A DNA stretch of 64,000 nucleotides from CAVVFX01 sp963747535 (GTDB taxonomy: Bacteria; Acidobacteriota; Terriglobia; Bryobacterales; Bryobacteraceae): positions 1 to 64,000 of the forward strand of contig CAVVFX010000019.1 in assembly GCA_963747535.1 (NCBI GenBank). The letters are read 5' to 3'. The stretch's first letter is position 1. Each line of letters opens with the position of its first letter. The notes beneath the pieces are model-generated. The model was given only the letters and a program-made list of their open reading frames with translations. It ran no database searches and was not told the origin of the DNA. Made by a program: the position numbers and the translations under genes. This document shows, one piece after another, positions 36,676 through 45,849 of the stretch.

Positions 36676-39474
36676 ATGGCGGAGCCGACCTATCGTGTCT
36701 TCCTCAGTCACAGCAGCAAGGACAAGGATTTCGTCAGGGAACTGTATCGCCGCCTGACTCGCGATGGTGTGCCGTGCTTTTTTGACGCTGAGTCGATCGG
36801 ATGGGGTCAGAACTGGGTCAGGGCCCTGGAGCGGGCGCTCGACCAGTGCGAGTTCGTCGTCTTTGTGCTGTCGCCGGATTTCGTCAACTCCGAGTGGGTG
36901 GAAGTTGAACGGACCAGCAGTATCGCTGACGAGCCCGGAGGACTACGCCGCAAGGTGCGGCCATTGTTACTGCGGCCATGCGGGGACCTGCCCAACTTTC
37001 CCCGCTTCCTCCGCCAGGTCCAGTTGATCGATGTCTCCACTACCGGGAACTTTGAGGCGAACTACCCCCGGATTTGCCGGGAGCTCGGCGGCACACCGAG
37101 CGATGATGCCGTTTTCGCGGACAGAACCAAGCTTCCGCCAGTCAGCCCGCTGCCGGTCAGACATCGCATGCCGTACCGTTCGCTGGGCGAGAAGTTCATC
37201 GCGCGCGTGGACTCGTTCTGGAACCTTCATGATTCGCTGTTCCGCGACGGTACAACCATCCTCGCGGGTGAAGTCGTGGTAGTCGGGACGGGTGGTCTGG
37301 GGAAGACGCAACTCGCTATCGAATACGCGCACCGCTTCGGGTGTGCTTATTCGGGCGGCGTCTATTGGGTGGATGCTGATCGGGGCTTGTCGACGCTCAT
37401 CTCGCAGGTCGGTGACTCCGCCGGCATCGACTTCGATAAGAAAGCCGATGAAGAGAGCCAGATACAGCAGATCTGGCACGGCCTGAACCGGCTACCGGGC
37501 CCGTCTCTCCTGATCCTCGACAATTTCCCCGAGGGTGAGAAGCTTCAACCGTACCTGCCGATTGGCGGACGGGTACACACGCTCATCACCACGCGGCGGC
37601 AAGACCTCGACTATCCTTCCGTCCGGCTGAATATCCTGACAACCAAAGAAGGCATCCGGCTCCTCGACTCGGGGGCAAGACGGTTCGGCGACGAGGCAGC
37701 CACGCTGGTCGAGCGGCTTGGGGGCCTTCCGCTTGCGCTGGAGTTGGCCAAAGGCTATCTCAACTACCGCAAGAACCTGACGATCCCCGCGCTGCTGGAG
37801 GAGATGCTCGCCACCGACGATATCGCGCTGCTGAAGGAATTCGCGTCGGAATACCGGGAACACCTCCCGAGCCGCCACGAAGTCGATATCGTCCGAACCT
37901 TTCAGTTGAGTTGGAATGCCGCGCCGGAACTTGCCAGGCAAGTACTGCGTGCCATGGGCGAGCTTGCGCCGGTGGCAGTTCCTCGAACCTTGCTCCGTTC
38001 GGTGTTGAAGCTGCCCGCCGGTTCGGGCATTCGCGATCAACTGGACAGAGCTTTGGACGAACTTGCAAGACTCTCTCTGGTGGAGTTGGATACGAGCGGG
38101 AATCCGATTGCTCACCGGTTGGTCCTCGCTTTCGCGCGACACCGCAACGTGGCCGACTCGGCGTCTGCTTTCGATCTGTGCCTAGCCGCGATTCAGGAAC
38201 GAATGAGTCAGGCAACTCTCACTCCGGATGCCAGGACAATAAACGAACTGAACCTGCTCGTGCCTCACGTGGAGTCACTTCTGGCGCGGACTCTGATTCG
38301 CCCGGAGGACCTCTCTAAGCTCGCGGACCGGCTTGGAGTTCATTACCAGGCACTGGGCCGGTACTCGGATGCCAGGCGCGCGCTCTCTGAGGCGCTGGCC
38401 TCAGACGAGAAGACGTTCGAGCCCGGACACCCCTCTATCGCCATCAGGCAATCGAATCTGGCGACGGTGCTGCAGGATCTAGGGCAGTTGGAGGAAGCGC
38501 GCGATCTGCTGCGCAGGGCGCTGGCCTCGGTTGAGAAGACGTTCGAGCCCGGACACCCCTCCATCGCCATTAGGCAATCAAATCTGGCGTTGGTGCTGAA
38601 GGATCTGGGGCAGTTGGAGGAAGCGCGCGATCTGCTGCGCCGGGCGCTGGCCTCCGATGAGAAGACGTTCGAGCCCGGACACCCCTCCATCGCCATCAGT
38701 CAATCGAATCTGGCGTTGGTGCTGAAGGATCTGGGGCAGTTGGAGGAAGCGCGCGATCTCCAGCGTCAGGCGCTGGCCACGTTCGAGCCCGGACACCCCT
38801 TCATCGCCATCAGTCAATCGAATCTGGCGATGGTGCTGAAGGATCTCGGGCAATTGGAGGAAGCGCGCGATCTGCTGCGCCAGGCGCTGGCCTCAAATGA
38901 GAAGACGTTCGAGCCCGGACACCCCTCCATCGCCCGCAGTCAATCGAATCTGGCGAGGGTGCTGCTGGATCTGGGGCAGTTGGAGGAAGCGCGCGATCTG
39001 CTGCGCACGGCGCTGGCCTCCTTTGGGAAGACGTTCGAGCCCGGACACCCCTTCATCGCCATCAGTCAATCGAATCTGGCGTTGGTGCTGAAGGATCTGG
39101 GGCAGTTGGATGAAGCGCGCGATCTGCTGCGCCAGGCGCTGGCCTCAAATGAGAAGACGTTCGAGCCCGGACACCCCTCCATCGCCATCCGGCAATCGAA
39201 TCTGGCGATGGTTCTGAAGGATCTGGGGCAGTTGGAGGAAGCGCTCGATCTGCTGCGCCAAGCGCTGGCCTCCGCTGAGAAGACATTCGAACCCGGACAC
39301 CCCTCCATCGCCATCAGGCAATCGAATCTGGCGTTGGTGCTGCAGGATCTGGGGCAGTTGGACGAAGCGCGCGATCTGCTGAGCAGGGCGCACCGCGCAT
39401 ACCTGAGCCGCTTTGGGCCGGACCATCCGGGTACTCAGACCTTTTGGCGGAACCTGGAGGGCTTGGGTAGTTGA
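36676..39474 (+). CDS. TIR - NB-ARC (STAND NTPase) - TPR protein, putative defence/NLR-like
   Basis: 932 residues. Residues 1-135 form a TIR domain (YRVFLSHSSKDKDFVRELYR, then SPDFVNSEW with W74 and E78 in a W-x3-E arrangement like that of NADase TIRs such as SARM1). The NB-ARC/STAND ATPase has Walker A GTGGLGKT (204-211), Walker B-like SLLILDNF, the sensor-like LITTRRQD and the GLPLAL motif. A winged-helix-like bridge follows, then an array of eight kinesin-light-chain-type TPR units (42 residues each, one of 38). In known families, ligand sensing by TPRs triggers STAND oligomerisation and TIR NAD+ cleavage; this makes an antiphage abortive-infection role plausible but unproven. It is a solitary gene; no adjacent effector or CRISPR is seen. 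Confidence 0.9.
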   Translation: MAEPTYRVFLSHSSKDKDFVRELYRRLTRDGVPCFFDAESIGWGQNWVRALERALDQCEFVVFVLSPDFVNSEWVEVERTSSIADEPGGLRRKVRPLLLRPCGDLPNFPRFLRQVQLIDVSTTGNFEANYPRICRELGGTPSDDAVFADRTKLPPVSPLPVRHRMPYRSLGEKFIARVDSFWNLHDSLFRDGTTILAGEVVVVGTGGLGKTQLAIEYAHRFGCAYSGGVYWVDADRGLSTLISQVGDSAGIDFDKKADEESQIQQIWHGLNRLPGPSLLILDNFPEGEKLQPYLPIGGRVHTLITTRRQDLDYPSVRLNILTTKEGIRLLDSGARRFGDEAATLVERLGGLPLALELAKGYLNYRKNLTIPALLEEMLATDDIALLKEFASEYREHLPSRHEVDIVRTFQLSWNAAPELARQVLRAMGELAPVAVPRTLLRSVLKLPAGSGIRDQLDRALDELARLSLVELDTSGNPIAHRLVLAFARHRNVADSASAFDLCLAAIQERMSQATLTPDARTINELNLLVPHVESLLARTLIRPEDLSKLADRLGVHYQALGRYSDARRALSEALASDEKTFEPGHPSIAIRQSNLATVLQDLGQLEEARDLLRRALASVEKTFEPGHPSIAIRQSNLALVLKDLGQLEEARDLLRRALASDEKTFEPGHPSIAISQSNLALVLKDLGQLEEARDLQRQALATFEPGHPFIAISQSNLAMVLKDLGQLEEARDLLRQALASNEKTFEPGHPSIARSQSNLARVLLDLGQLEEARDLLRTALASFGKTFEPGHPFIAISQSNLALVLKDLGQLDEARDLLRQALASNEKTFEPGHPSIAIRQSNLAMVLKDLGQLEEALDLLRQALASAEKTFEPGHPSIAIRQSNLALVLQDLGQLDEARDLLSRAHRAYLSRFGPDHPGTQTFWRNLEGLGS
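38404..39429 (+). repeat. Tandem 126-bp repeat array encoding the TPRs
   Basis: The marker TTCGAGCCCGGACACCCC (or a close variant) starts at 38416, 38542, 38668, 38782, 38908, 39034, 39160 and 39286: seven intervals, six of 126 bases and one of 114. The short interval reflects a 12-base in-frame deletion (residues SDEK lost in one unit). A ninth, diverged unit lies at 39412 (RFGPDHPG). Nucleotide identity between units is very high, including synonymous positions, pointing to recent duplication or gene conversion. Confidence 0.92.
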
Positions 39475-40185
39475 GCGCATCCCGGAACCGCGCCGGAGCG
39501 GGCACACACGCGCCGAGGGTGAGACGGCCCTGCCTCGCAGGCATACCGTGCTTGGGCGCGATGTCCCGCTTCCTTGGGAAAGCGCCCGCGTTCCAGGCGA
39601 ATCGTCGCTTTATACCGGCCAAAAGACCGAACGAGGGCTCTCTCAGATGAGGCGCGGGAGCGGTCATGAAATAAGTGGCATTGCTACAAATTGAACTTCC
39701 GTCAAAGTCGCGATCCGAGACGATTCGGCATCATCACATTGATCCTCCGCGTCCTCGGCGGTTCTCGGCGCCTCCGCGTTTAAGATTTCGGGCCGGGCTC
39801 CAGGATCCTGATGACGTACGTGAGTCCGCTTATCCAGGCGCTGATTTTAACGCGGAGGCGCCGAGAACCGCCGAGGACGCGGAGGGATTCCAGTGGATAA
39901 GCGTCCATTTCTTTTTTCGTTCGAGTTGTCTTACCTGAGGGCGCGCTCACGCCACGCTCGGGAGGTTGCCGATCAAGTTGCACAAGGACCCCTTGCGGTC
40001 CGCGCCTTCATTGTCCAGAATGGTCCTGCGTAGGTCTTGAGTAACTCGCCACGCCACCGCACTGGATCGAGCAGACTTTAGCCGGTTAAGTCGGCAATCC
40101 GGGAGGAATTCGGCTCCTTTCTGTTTGCCCGTCATCTGACGCGCCGGGATTACATTCAACGGTTTGGGCGTGATGCTGGCGCAAA
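39475..40185. other. Intergenic stretch with large inverted repeat
   Basis: No convincing gene is seen from the TIR stop to the kinase-like remnant. Apart from the inverted repeat at 39743-39887, I find no recognisable feature. Confidence 0.5.
39743..39887. repeat. Near-perfect ~40-base inverted repeat
   Basis: Left arm about 39743-39783 and right arm about 39846-39887 are reverse complements with one or two differences, separated by about 62 bases. Core units include GCGTCCTCGGCGGTTCTCGG on the left. The right arm contains the same CGCGGAGGCGCCGAG that lies upstream of the TIR gene (36605), so this repeat family brackets it. Confidence 0.75.
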
Positions 40186-40515
40186 CCCCGGCGACTGAAG
40201 ACCAGGGACAGTTCTCGCCCGATGGCCATTGGGTGGCCTACACTTCCAACGAGTCCGGCTTGAGCGAGATTTACGCGATACCCTTTCCGCCCTCGCCGGG
40301 CGGCGGCCGTTGGCGCGAAACCCGTATTCAAGTCCGGCAACCCGCACGCATTGTTCCAGACCGACATCGTCGACACCGGAATCCGCACCGGCCCGATGAG
40401 CTGGGACATCGCGCCCGACGGCCGCATCCATAACGGTGGTCCTGAACTGGCGGGCAGCAGAAGCGAACTGAACGCGCGTCGCTACGAAGCGCGTCCGCAT
40501 TCATCGTGGCTGTAG
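40186..40515 (+). pseudogene. Remnant of a TolB/WD40-like protein (C-terminal part of a Ser/Thr-kinase-type gene)
   Basis: One frame reads QFSPDGHWVAYTSNESGLSE then IYAIPFPPSPGG, the PD40/TolB propeller motif often fused behind bacterial Ser/Thr kinases in Acidobacteriota. About 40 codons later another frame continues with FKSGNPHALFQTDI and SWDIAPDGRIHNGG. There is no start, kinase domain or intact terminus, so it is a decayed fragment with at least one frameshift. Confidence 0.6.
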
Positions 40516-40768
40516 CACTCCCCAGGCTGAGAGTTGGGCAGACGCTGGCAACTCTGAGGAAGTCGCGTGGGGGGAGACTGATCAGCCGTCTCCAACCGCG
40601 ATCCAATCGCCGTCGAGCCGCGGCACGTCGCCGCAGGATAATTTACGGTTCTGAGCGGCACCGAAATGTGAAGGCTTGGGGATAATTTGGAATAAGATGT
40701 GCACAAGTTAGAAAGGGTCGTATAAAAAATACGCTCATTTTACGCGGCCGTAAGGTTAAGGTAAATCT

Positions 40769-41158
40769 ATGAAAATAATGAGATACTTAGGTTTGATGAC
40801 GATTGCCACGGGCCTGATTGTGGCTACCGCTCACAAAGCGCAAGCGCAGGTTTCGGTAACTATCGGTCCCCCGCCGGTTTGTCCTTATGGGTACTACGAG
40901 GTTCCTCCATACAACTGCGCGCCCGATGGCTACTATGGCCCGGAGTGGTTCCAAGGCGGTGTATTCATCGGTGCCGGACCCTGGTTCCACGGGCCAGAGC
41001 ATTTCTATGGGCACGTCGATCATCACTATGATTTCCGGGAGGGATACCACGGTGGGTTCCCGGCGCGCGGCGAGCACCCCGCCGAACACCGCCGAGCGTT
41101 TCACGGTGAGGCCATGCATGATGCTCATGGCCATGAAGCTCCCCATGAACGCAAGTAG
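40769..41158 (+). CDS. Small secreted His/Gly/Tyr-rich protein
   Basis: 129 residues with a signal peptide (YLGLMTIATGLIVATAHKAQ, cleaved after AQA). The mature chain begins VSVTIGPPPVCPYGYY and contains YNCAPDGYYGPEWFQGGVFI, then a His-rich tail (HGEAMHDAHGHEAPHE). About 20 His residues suggest metal binding, but this is inference. The family is recurrent in Acidobacteriota and Proteobacteria (recalled, not searched). No clear Shine-Dalgarno; TAAGGTAAATCT precedes the ATG. Confidence 0.8.
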   Translation: MKIMRYLGLMTIATGLIVATAHKAQAQVSVTIGPPPVCPYGYYEVPPYNCAPDGYYGPEWFQGGVFIGAGPWFHGPEHFYGHVDHHYDFREGYHGGFPARGEHPAEHRRAFHGEAMHDAHGHEAPHERK

Positions 41159-41184
41159 AATCGGTAACCCGCTGCCGGAATAAA

Positions 41185-42819
41185 CTATTGCACCGGGAGC
41201 ATGACTACGGCGCTCCCGGCGCCACCGATGGTGATGGCAACGGGTTGGTTGCCGCTGGCGAGACCGGAGGGTACTACGGCATTGATCTGGTAGAGACCGA
41301 CGTAGCCGGGCGCCAGGCCGCTATACGAGATTGCGGCCGTTGCGCCGCCGATGGTGACCGTGGGCATGAAGGCCGTCGCAGCCGCTCCGGTTGCGGCCGC
41401 GCCGTCTGCCGGTGTTGGCGATACCGGGCCGAGGCCGGTGCAATAGATGAGAACTGTTTCACTTGCAACGGCCGGGCTGGCGGTGTTCGCCAACGAAAAG
41501 TCGGAGTGCAAAATCGCCCCATAGGATGTCGATCCGACGGTATAGGCGAAGATGCCCGGCTGAAGGATCACCGGAACCGTGAGGGTGTTGCCGGCCAGCC
41601 CATTATTCACCACCTGGATGGACGCCGTGGCGCCGGCTCCCGCTTCGTAGGGAACCTGGAAGTTGATTTGCTGCTGCCCATTGACATTGTCCACGGCGAA
41701 AATGGGAGCGGCTGTGCCATTCACGAGCACTTGCACGCTCATCAATTGTGCGGGCAACGGCAATGAGCCGGCGAGATTGATTCCCGTCGCCGTCGTCAGA
41801 TTGCCGCCGAAAATGGTAGCGATCTCGCCGGGGACTACTCCGCCCGAAACAAAGCTTGCGCCGTTGACGACCCCGTTGTTGGCAATGGCCGATATAGCCG
41901 CCGGTCCGGTCGACGCCGGCTGAGAAATGGTAACGTTCTGGCCCGCGATGGCGACTGTCACGGTGCGGGCAGCGCCGGCGTTTCCGGCAACCGCCAGTGC
42001 GGCCGTCCCCGAACCTGTCGAGAGCCTCCCCGCTGTCACCGTGACCCACGGCGCCCAGCTCACTGCGCTCCATTCGCACGTCGTGATATTGGTGGTGACA
42101 TTCACGGTTAGGCTGCCACCAGAGGATGGGGCATTAGCCGACAAAGTATTCAAGCCGTATCTGCACGTCAAGGCCGGCGCCGACACGGTCACGTTCACGC
42201 TCCCGGAGTAGCTCCCGTATTGCGCGGTCACCATCGCGGTGCCGTTGGCTATCGCGGTAACCAGTCCATCCGCGCTGACGGTCGCAACGTTATTGTTACT
42301 GGACTTCCAGGTCACCACCGGAGATTCGGTGAAGTCCTCAATGGTGCCGTCTGCGAGCGTCCCTCCGGCGAGCGCCGGAAGCTGCGCGCCGATGCTGTTA
42401 AAGAACATCTTCCCGGGAGTGACGGTGAGCGAACCTGGCGTCAGGCCTACCTGCAACGTCACGGGCTGCGAGATCACCACCGAGCCCGTAGTCGTATAGC
42501 CGACAGCCGTGACCGGATAGGACGCCGGTTTCAGATCGGTGGGGAGCGTCGCGCTGAAGGAAAGAGAGGCGGCGGCCAATTGACCGCCGAGCAACCCCAG
42601 CGGGCTCGTACCGAATAGCAAGACCGCGCCGAAGTCGGTTGCCGGATTGAGCGTCACGGTGAATTTCACGGTCGCGCCCGGCTGCACCTGCGTCTTATTG
42701 GACGGCGCCGTGATGGTGAGGGTCTGGCCGAGCGCCAGTGGCAGGAGCAGCAATCCGGATGGGAGCAGGCGTTTCATTCGTAGCCGCGGGCGTTTCATTC
42801 GTAGCCGCGGGCGCTTCAT
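41185..42819 (-). CDS. Secreted BID_2/BACON protein with Soli_cterm domain
   Basis: The start codon ATG at 42819 overlaps the upstream stop (ATGA), giving 544 residues. The sequence opens with a repeated MKRPRLR and a hydrophobic signal (LLPSGLLLLPLALGQ). Domains in order: Ig-like BID_2 (WKSSNNNVATVSADGLVTAI), a BACON-like domain (TTCEWSAVSWAPWVTVTAG) and the C-terminal domain matching TIGR03437 (GEIATIFGGNLTT, DNVNGQQQINFQVPYEA, VLIYCTGLGPVSPTPADGAA). This domain is strongly tied to Solibacteres and is of unknown role; BACON and BID_2 are adhesion-like modules. Probably co-expressed with the propeller-lipase gene. Confidence 0.88.
   Translation of the reverse strand: MKRPRLRMKRPRLRMKRLLPSGLLLLPLALGQTLTITAPSNKTQVQPGATVKFTVTLNPATDFGAVLLFGTSPLGLLGGQLAAASLSFSATLPTDLKPASYPVTAVGYTTTGSVVISQPVTLQVGLTPGSLTVTPGKMFFNSIGAQLPALAGGTLADGTIEDFTESPVVTWKSSNNNVATVSADGLVTAIANGTAMVTAQYGSYSGSVNVTVSAPALTCRYGLNTLSANAPSSGGSLTVNVTTNITTCEWSAVSWAPWVTVTAGRLSTGSGTAALAVAGNAGAARTVTVAIAGQNVTISQPASTGPAAISAIANNGVVNGASFVSGGVVPGEIATIFGGNLTTATGINLAGSLPLPAQLMSVQVLVNGTAAPIFAVDNVNGQQQINFQVPYEAGAGATASIQVVNNGLAGNTLTVPVILQPGIFAYTVGSTSYGAILHSDFSLANTASPAVASETVLIYCTGLGPVSPTPADGAAATGAAATAFMPTVTIGGATAAISYSGLAPGYVGLYQINAVVPSGLASGNQPVAITIGGAGSAVVMLPVQ
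42777..42819 (-). repeat. 21-bp tandem duplication creating three consecutive start codons
   Basis: The first codons read MKRPRLRMKRPRLRMKR. A 21-base unit beginning ATGAAGCGCCCGCGG is repeated, so ATGs at 42819, 42798 and 42777 are all in frame. The first is the translationally coupled one. Confidence 0.85.
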
Positions 42820-45707
42820 TTGCAGCCGCCCACCTGGTTGAACATAACGGACGGCAGCGTAGAGAACGCCGGACTTCCGACCTGGGCGTTCAACAGGTTG
42901 ATGGTCACCATGGGAACCGTCGGGTTGTCCAGCATCTCCGGTTCGGGAAAGCCGATCTCCGCCGTAGTTCCGGGGCCGTGAACAGCGTACTGAATCAACG
43001 ACAAATTGCAGGGAACCGGTGGCGTCTGGCCGGTGGGGACAATACAGGCTCCGCTCGCGCCCAGGCCGTCGAGTGCGCTCGTGACCGGCACGAATGCGTC
43101 GCTCTGGTTCGCCGAGGTGGTTCTCATAAACGTCAGCCAACCGGCGGCGTCGTAGTTCGGCATGAAGTAGTCGGTCGAGCAGGCCAGTTGCACCGCTTTC
43201 ACGCTGGAGACGAGTTTCACGGCGAGCGCCTGCAGCGAAGAATTGAGGCCGTTCAATTGCGCGTCGCTCATTTCGCCGGCGATCAGAGCTACCGGAATCT
43301 GCTTGTCGGCCGTGCCCTGCAGAGTGTTGAGAGCCGTGCTGACGCAGTTGCCCTGTCCGTCGCCGGTCAGGTCCAGCGCGCCTCCCGAAGTGACGCTCAG
43401 GCCAAAGTTCGCGGAATTCAGTGGATAATCTCCCGCGACGGCGACGGCGATCCACGAGCAGGCGTTCTTCGGGTCCAGCGTCACAATCGCCATCGGCGAT
43501 CCAAAATGCGGACCCGCGATGGAGATCAGCTTGTGCATGATGCCCACGCCGTAGTTGGAGGTTTGCAGATAGCTGTTGGGCGGCAATAGAGCATAGGGCA
43601 TGGTGCGGGCAACCAGATTGCCCATGCTGTGTCCCACCGCGTCCACCTGCACCGAAGCGACCGGCTGATTTCCCGCCGGCGGCGCCGCGAGCGAATAGTT
43701 CGCCACCGTATTCTGCATCTGGCCGAAGACCACCGGCGCGTTGTATGCGTAGCCCAACACGTTTTGCTTGATGGGCTGGAACGCCATGAGGATCGACCCC
43801 ACTCCCAGGTAGTTGGGGTCGATGCTGATGACTCCGGGAACTATTTTTGACCAGTCAGCGCAGAGCACATAGAATCGCGGATCGCCCGATACCGTGGGCG
43901 CCGCGCAGTTGTTCACCAGCGGCTTGAACGTTTTCCAGAACCTGGGCTCCGACGTGATCCCGTGGATGACCACCACGGGCGGCCTGACCAGCGTGATCGG
44001 GTAGGTTGACACTACGGTCCCGTCGCCCGCCGCGACTTGAATGTTGACCGTGCGCGAATTGGCCATCTGGTCGCTCGCGTTGAAATTGGGATCGGAGCGG
44101 ACAAAATCCATCGGCGCGCGATACGCCACAAACGCCATCGAATTGCCATTGACAACTGCCGGCTGAATCGGAATCGCATTGGAAAAGGGCGTACCGGGAC
44201 CGGTCACCTGCGCCAGGCCGCCGTATTCGGTCGAATGGCCGATCGGATTCATGTTCTCGTCGAGCAGCGTGAAAACCAGCGTGGATGCAGTCGCGCCTCG
44301 CAGCAGCACACGGCTGACGCCATCCGCCGCCGCTCCCACGACCGCGCGTCCGGAGCCGATGAGCAGGCTGGGGTCCGAGACCAGTCCGGACGGGGCCGCA
44401 TTCACCGAGTCCTGCGTCACGAAATTGGGCTGAGCGTCGAGCAGTGCCGGCCCGGTGTAGAGGAGCGGTGTCAGGCTGCCGCCCGTCCCAGGTCCGAAGC
44501 GGAAGATGTAACCGTTGGGATCGTTTATACCTCCGCCTGCCCCGTAGAAGGTGCCGTCCGGCGCCTGCACGAGCCCGGTGGCATCGGAAGAAACGCCTTT
44601 ATTCAAATTGCCTTGGTAAAGCGGAGTCAAAACGCCAAGCGTGGTGAGTTGGAAAATCGTCCAGTTGCTGCCGAGTTGGATCTTGCCATACAGATTCCCA
44701 TCCGCGCCTGGAATCATCGGCGCATCCAGTTGCCCCGTGGCCTGCTGCGGCGGGTACGACAGGTCCTTCAGCCACGTGAGAGAACCCGCAGGCGTAAGCT
44801 GAAAGATCAGGCGGTCATCGTTACCGTTAACGTCCCTGCCAAAACTATAGAAGTTGCCGTCGCTGCCCTGCGCAAGTCCGCCGGGATCCGGCACTACTTC
44901 GAAGGCCGCTCCCTCCGGTCCCAGATTGCCCGATGTGATTGGAAACGGGCTGATGATGGTAAACGTACCGTCCAGCTTCATGCGAAAAAACGTTCCGTGC
45001 CCCGCCGCCGACCCGCCCCCGGTGGTCGTTCCATAGAGAAAACCATCGAAGCCCTGGATCAATCTGTTCGGGTTACTCCCTTCCGTAGCCGGGTTGAACG
45101 TGTGGAGCAGGGTCACGTTGCCGGCGAGCGTGATCTGGTAAATCCCGATGTTGTTGTCGTTATTGCCGAAAGCGTAGAGATTTCCATCGTAGGCGGCCAG
45201 CAGTCCAAAGTACGGTGTCGACAGGAAACTCGCCGGGGCTGCGTTGGCGATGATCGAAAAAACTCCGCCCGTGGTCAGCCGGAACACGGACGCGCTGTTG
45301 GCGATATCGATCCCGTAGAGGGCGCCGTCCGCGCCCACGACCATCGGGCTGGGAGCGGCATAGCTAAATGCGCCTGGTTGAGGGTATGTATAGACGTTGG
45401 TAAATGTTCCGGACGGGGTGATGCTGAAGATCGTGCCGAAGCTGTAGCCTCCCGCGGGGGTCGCTCCGTAGAGGTTGCCGTCGGGACCCACCACCAGACT
45501 GGTGCCAGGGCCGAGCGGTCCGCTGTTCTGGGGAGTTGGCGTGGGGAAGGTGTAGAGGATGGAATACTGCGGCGGGGCCGCTGCCCAAGCGCTACTGGAA
45601 AGAATCAGACAGGCGGCGGCCCGGCCGATGCCTGCTCCGACGGTTAGGACCCTTTTTAGTCCGAGCTTTCCCGAGCGTAAAAAGCTACGGCTAGTCCACA
45701 GTCGCAT
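42816..45707 (-). CDS. Secreted beta-propeller protein with C-terminal lipase-like alpha/beta hydrolase
   Basis: The ATG at 45707 has GGGAGGGCAG just upstream; 963 residues. A signal peptide region (ACLILSSSAWAAAPPQ) is followed by ~400 residues of 'choice-of-repeat' propeller units (GPDGNLYGATPAGG, DGFLYGTTTGGG), like the TIGR03803 repeat. The C-terminal ~350 residues form an alpha/beta hydrolase: VVVIHGITSEPRFW (oxyanion-hole HG) and VDAVGHSMGNLVAR with the GxSxG nucleophile. The likely acid and His are not pinned down. Predicted extracellular lipase or esterase. Its stop overlaps the next start (ATGA at 42816-42819). Confidence 0.85.
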   Translation of the reverse strand: MRLWTSRSFLRSGKLGLKRVLTVGAGIGRAAACLILSSSAWAAAPPQYSILYTFPTPTPQNSGPLGPGTSLVVGPDGNLYGATPAGGYSFGTIFSITPSGTFTNVYTYPQPGAFSYAAPSPMVVGADGALYGIDIANSASVFRLTTGGVFSIIANAAPASFLSTPYFGLLAAYDGNLYAFGNNDNNIGIYQITLAGNVTLLHTFNPATEGSNPNRLIQGFDGFLYGTTTGGGSAAGHGTFFRMKLDGTFTIISPFPITSGNLGPEGAAFEVVPDPGGLAQGSDGNFYSFGRDVNGNDDRLIFQLTPAGSLTWLKDLSYPPQQATGQLDAPMIPGADGNLYGKIQLGSNWTIFQLTTLGVLTPLYQGNLNKGVSSDATGLVQAPDGTFYGAGGGINDPNGYIFRFGPGTGGSLTPLLYTGPALLDAQPNFVTQDSVNAAPSGLVSDPSLLIGSGRAVVGAAADGVSRVLLRGATASTLVFTLLDENMNPIGHSTEYGGLAQVTGPGTPFSNAIPIQPAVVNGNSMAFVAYRAPMDFVRSDPNFNASDQMANSRTVNIQVAAGDGTVVSTYPITLVRPPVVVIHGITSEPRFWKTFKPLVNNCAAPTVSGDPRFYVLCADWSKIVPGVISIDPNYLGVGSILMAFQPIKQNVLGYAYNAPVVFGQMQNTVANYSLAAPPAGNQPVASVQVDAVGHSMGNLVARTMPYALLPPNSYLQTSNYGVGIMHKLISIAGPHFGSPMAIVTLDPKNACSWIAVAVAGDYPLNSANFGLSVTSGGALDLTGDGQGNCVSTALNTLQGTADKQIPVALIAGEMSDAQLNGLNSSLQALAVKLVSSVKAVQLACSTDYFMPNYDAAGWLTFMRTTSANQSDAFVPVTSALDGLGASGACIVPTGQTPPVPCNLSLIQYAVHGPGTTAEIGFPEPEMLDNPTVPMVTINLLNAQVGSPAFSTLPSVMFNQVGGCK

Positions 45708-45849
45708 AAGCTGCCCTCCCTGGCTCGGCCGCATCTTGAATTGATTTTCAGTATCTTACTACATCTTCTTCGCGCGTGCGTCGACCTGTAAGTGCCTCAC
45801 GGCGGAGAGAAGTAAACGAGTGGTTCTGGAAGGGTGCAGGGGGCAAAAC

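Noticed and set aside
38343..39507. Minus-strand frames opposite the TPR array (repeating CPGSNVFS or LQLPQILQ motifs)
   Set aside because: Mirror artefacts of the tandem coding repeat.
44037..45647. 536-aa plus frame opposite the propeller-lipase gene
   Set aside because: Arg/His-rich shadow with no domain; the minus gene has signal peptide, propeller and lipase motifs.
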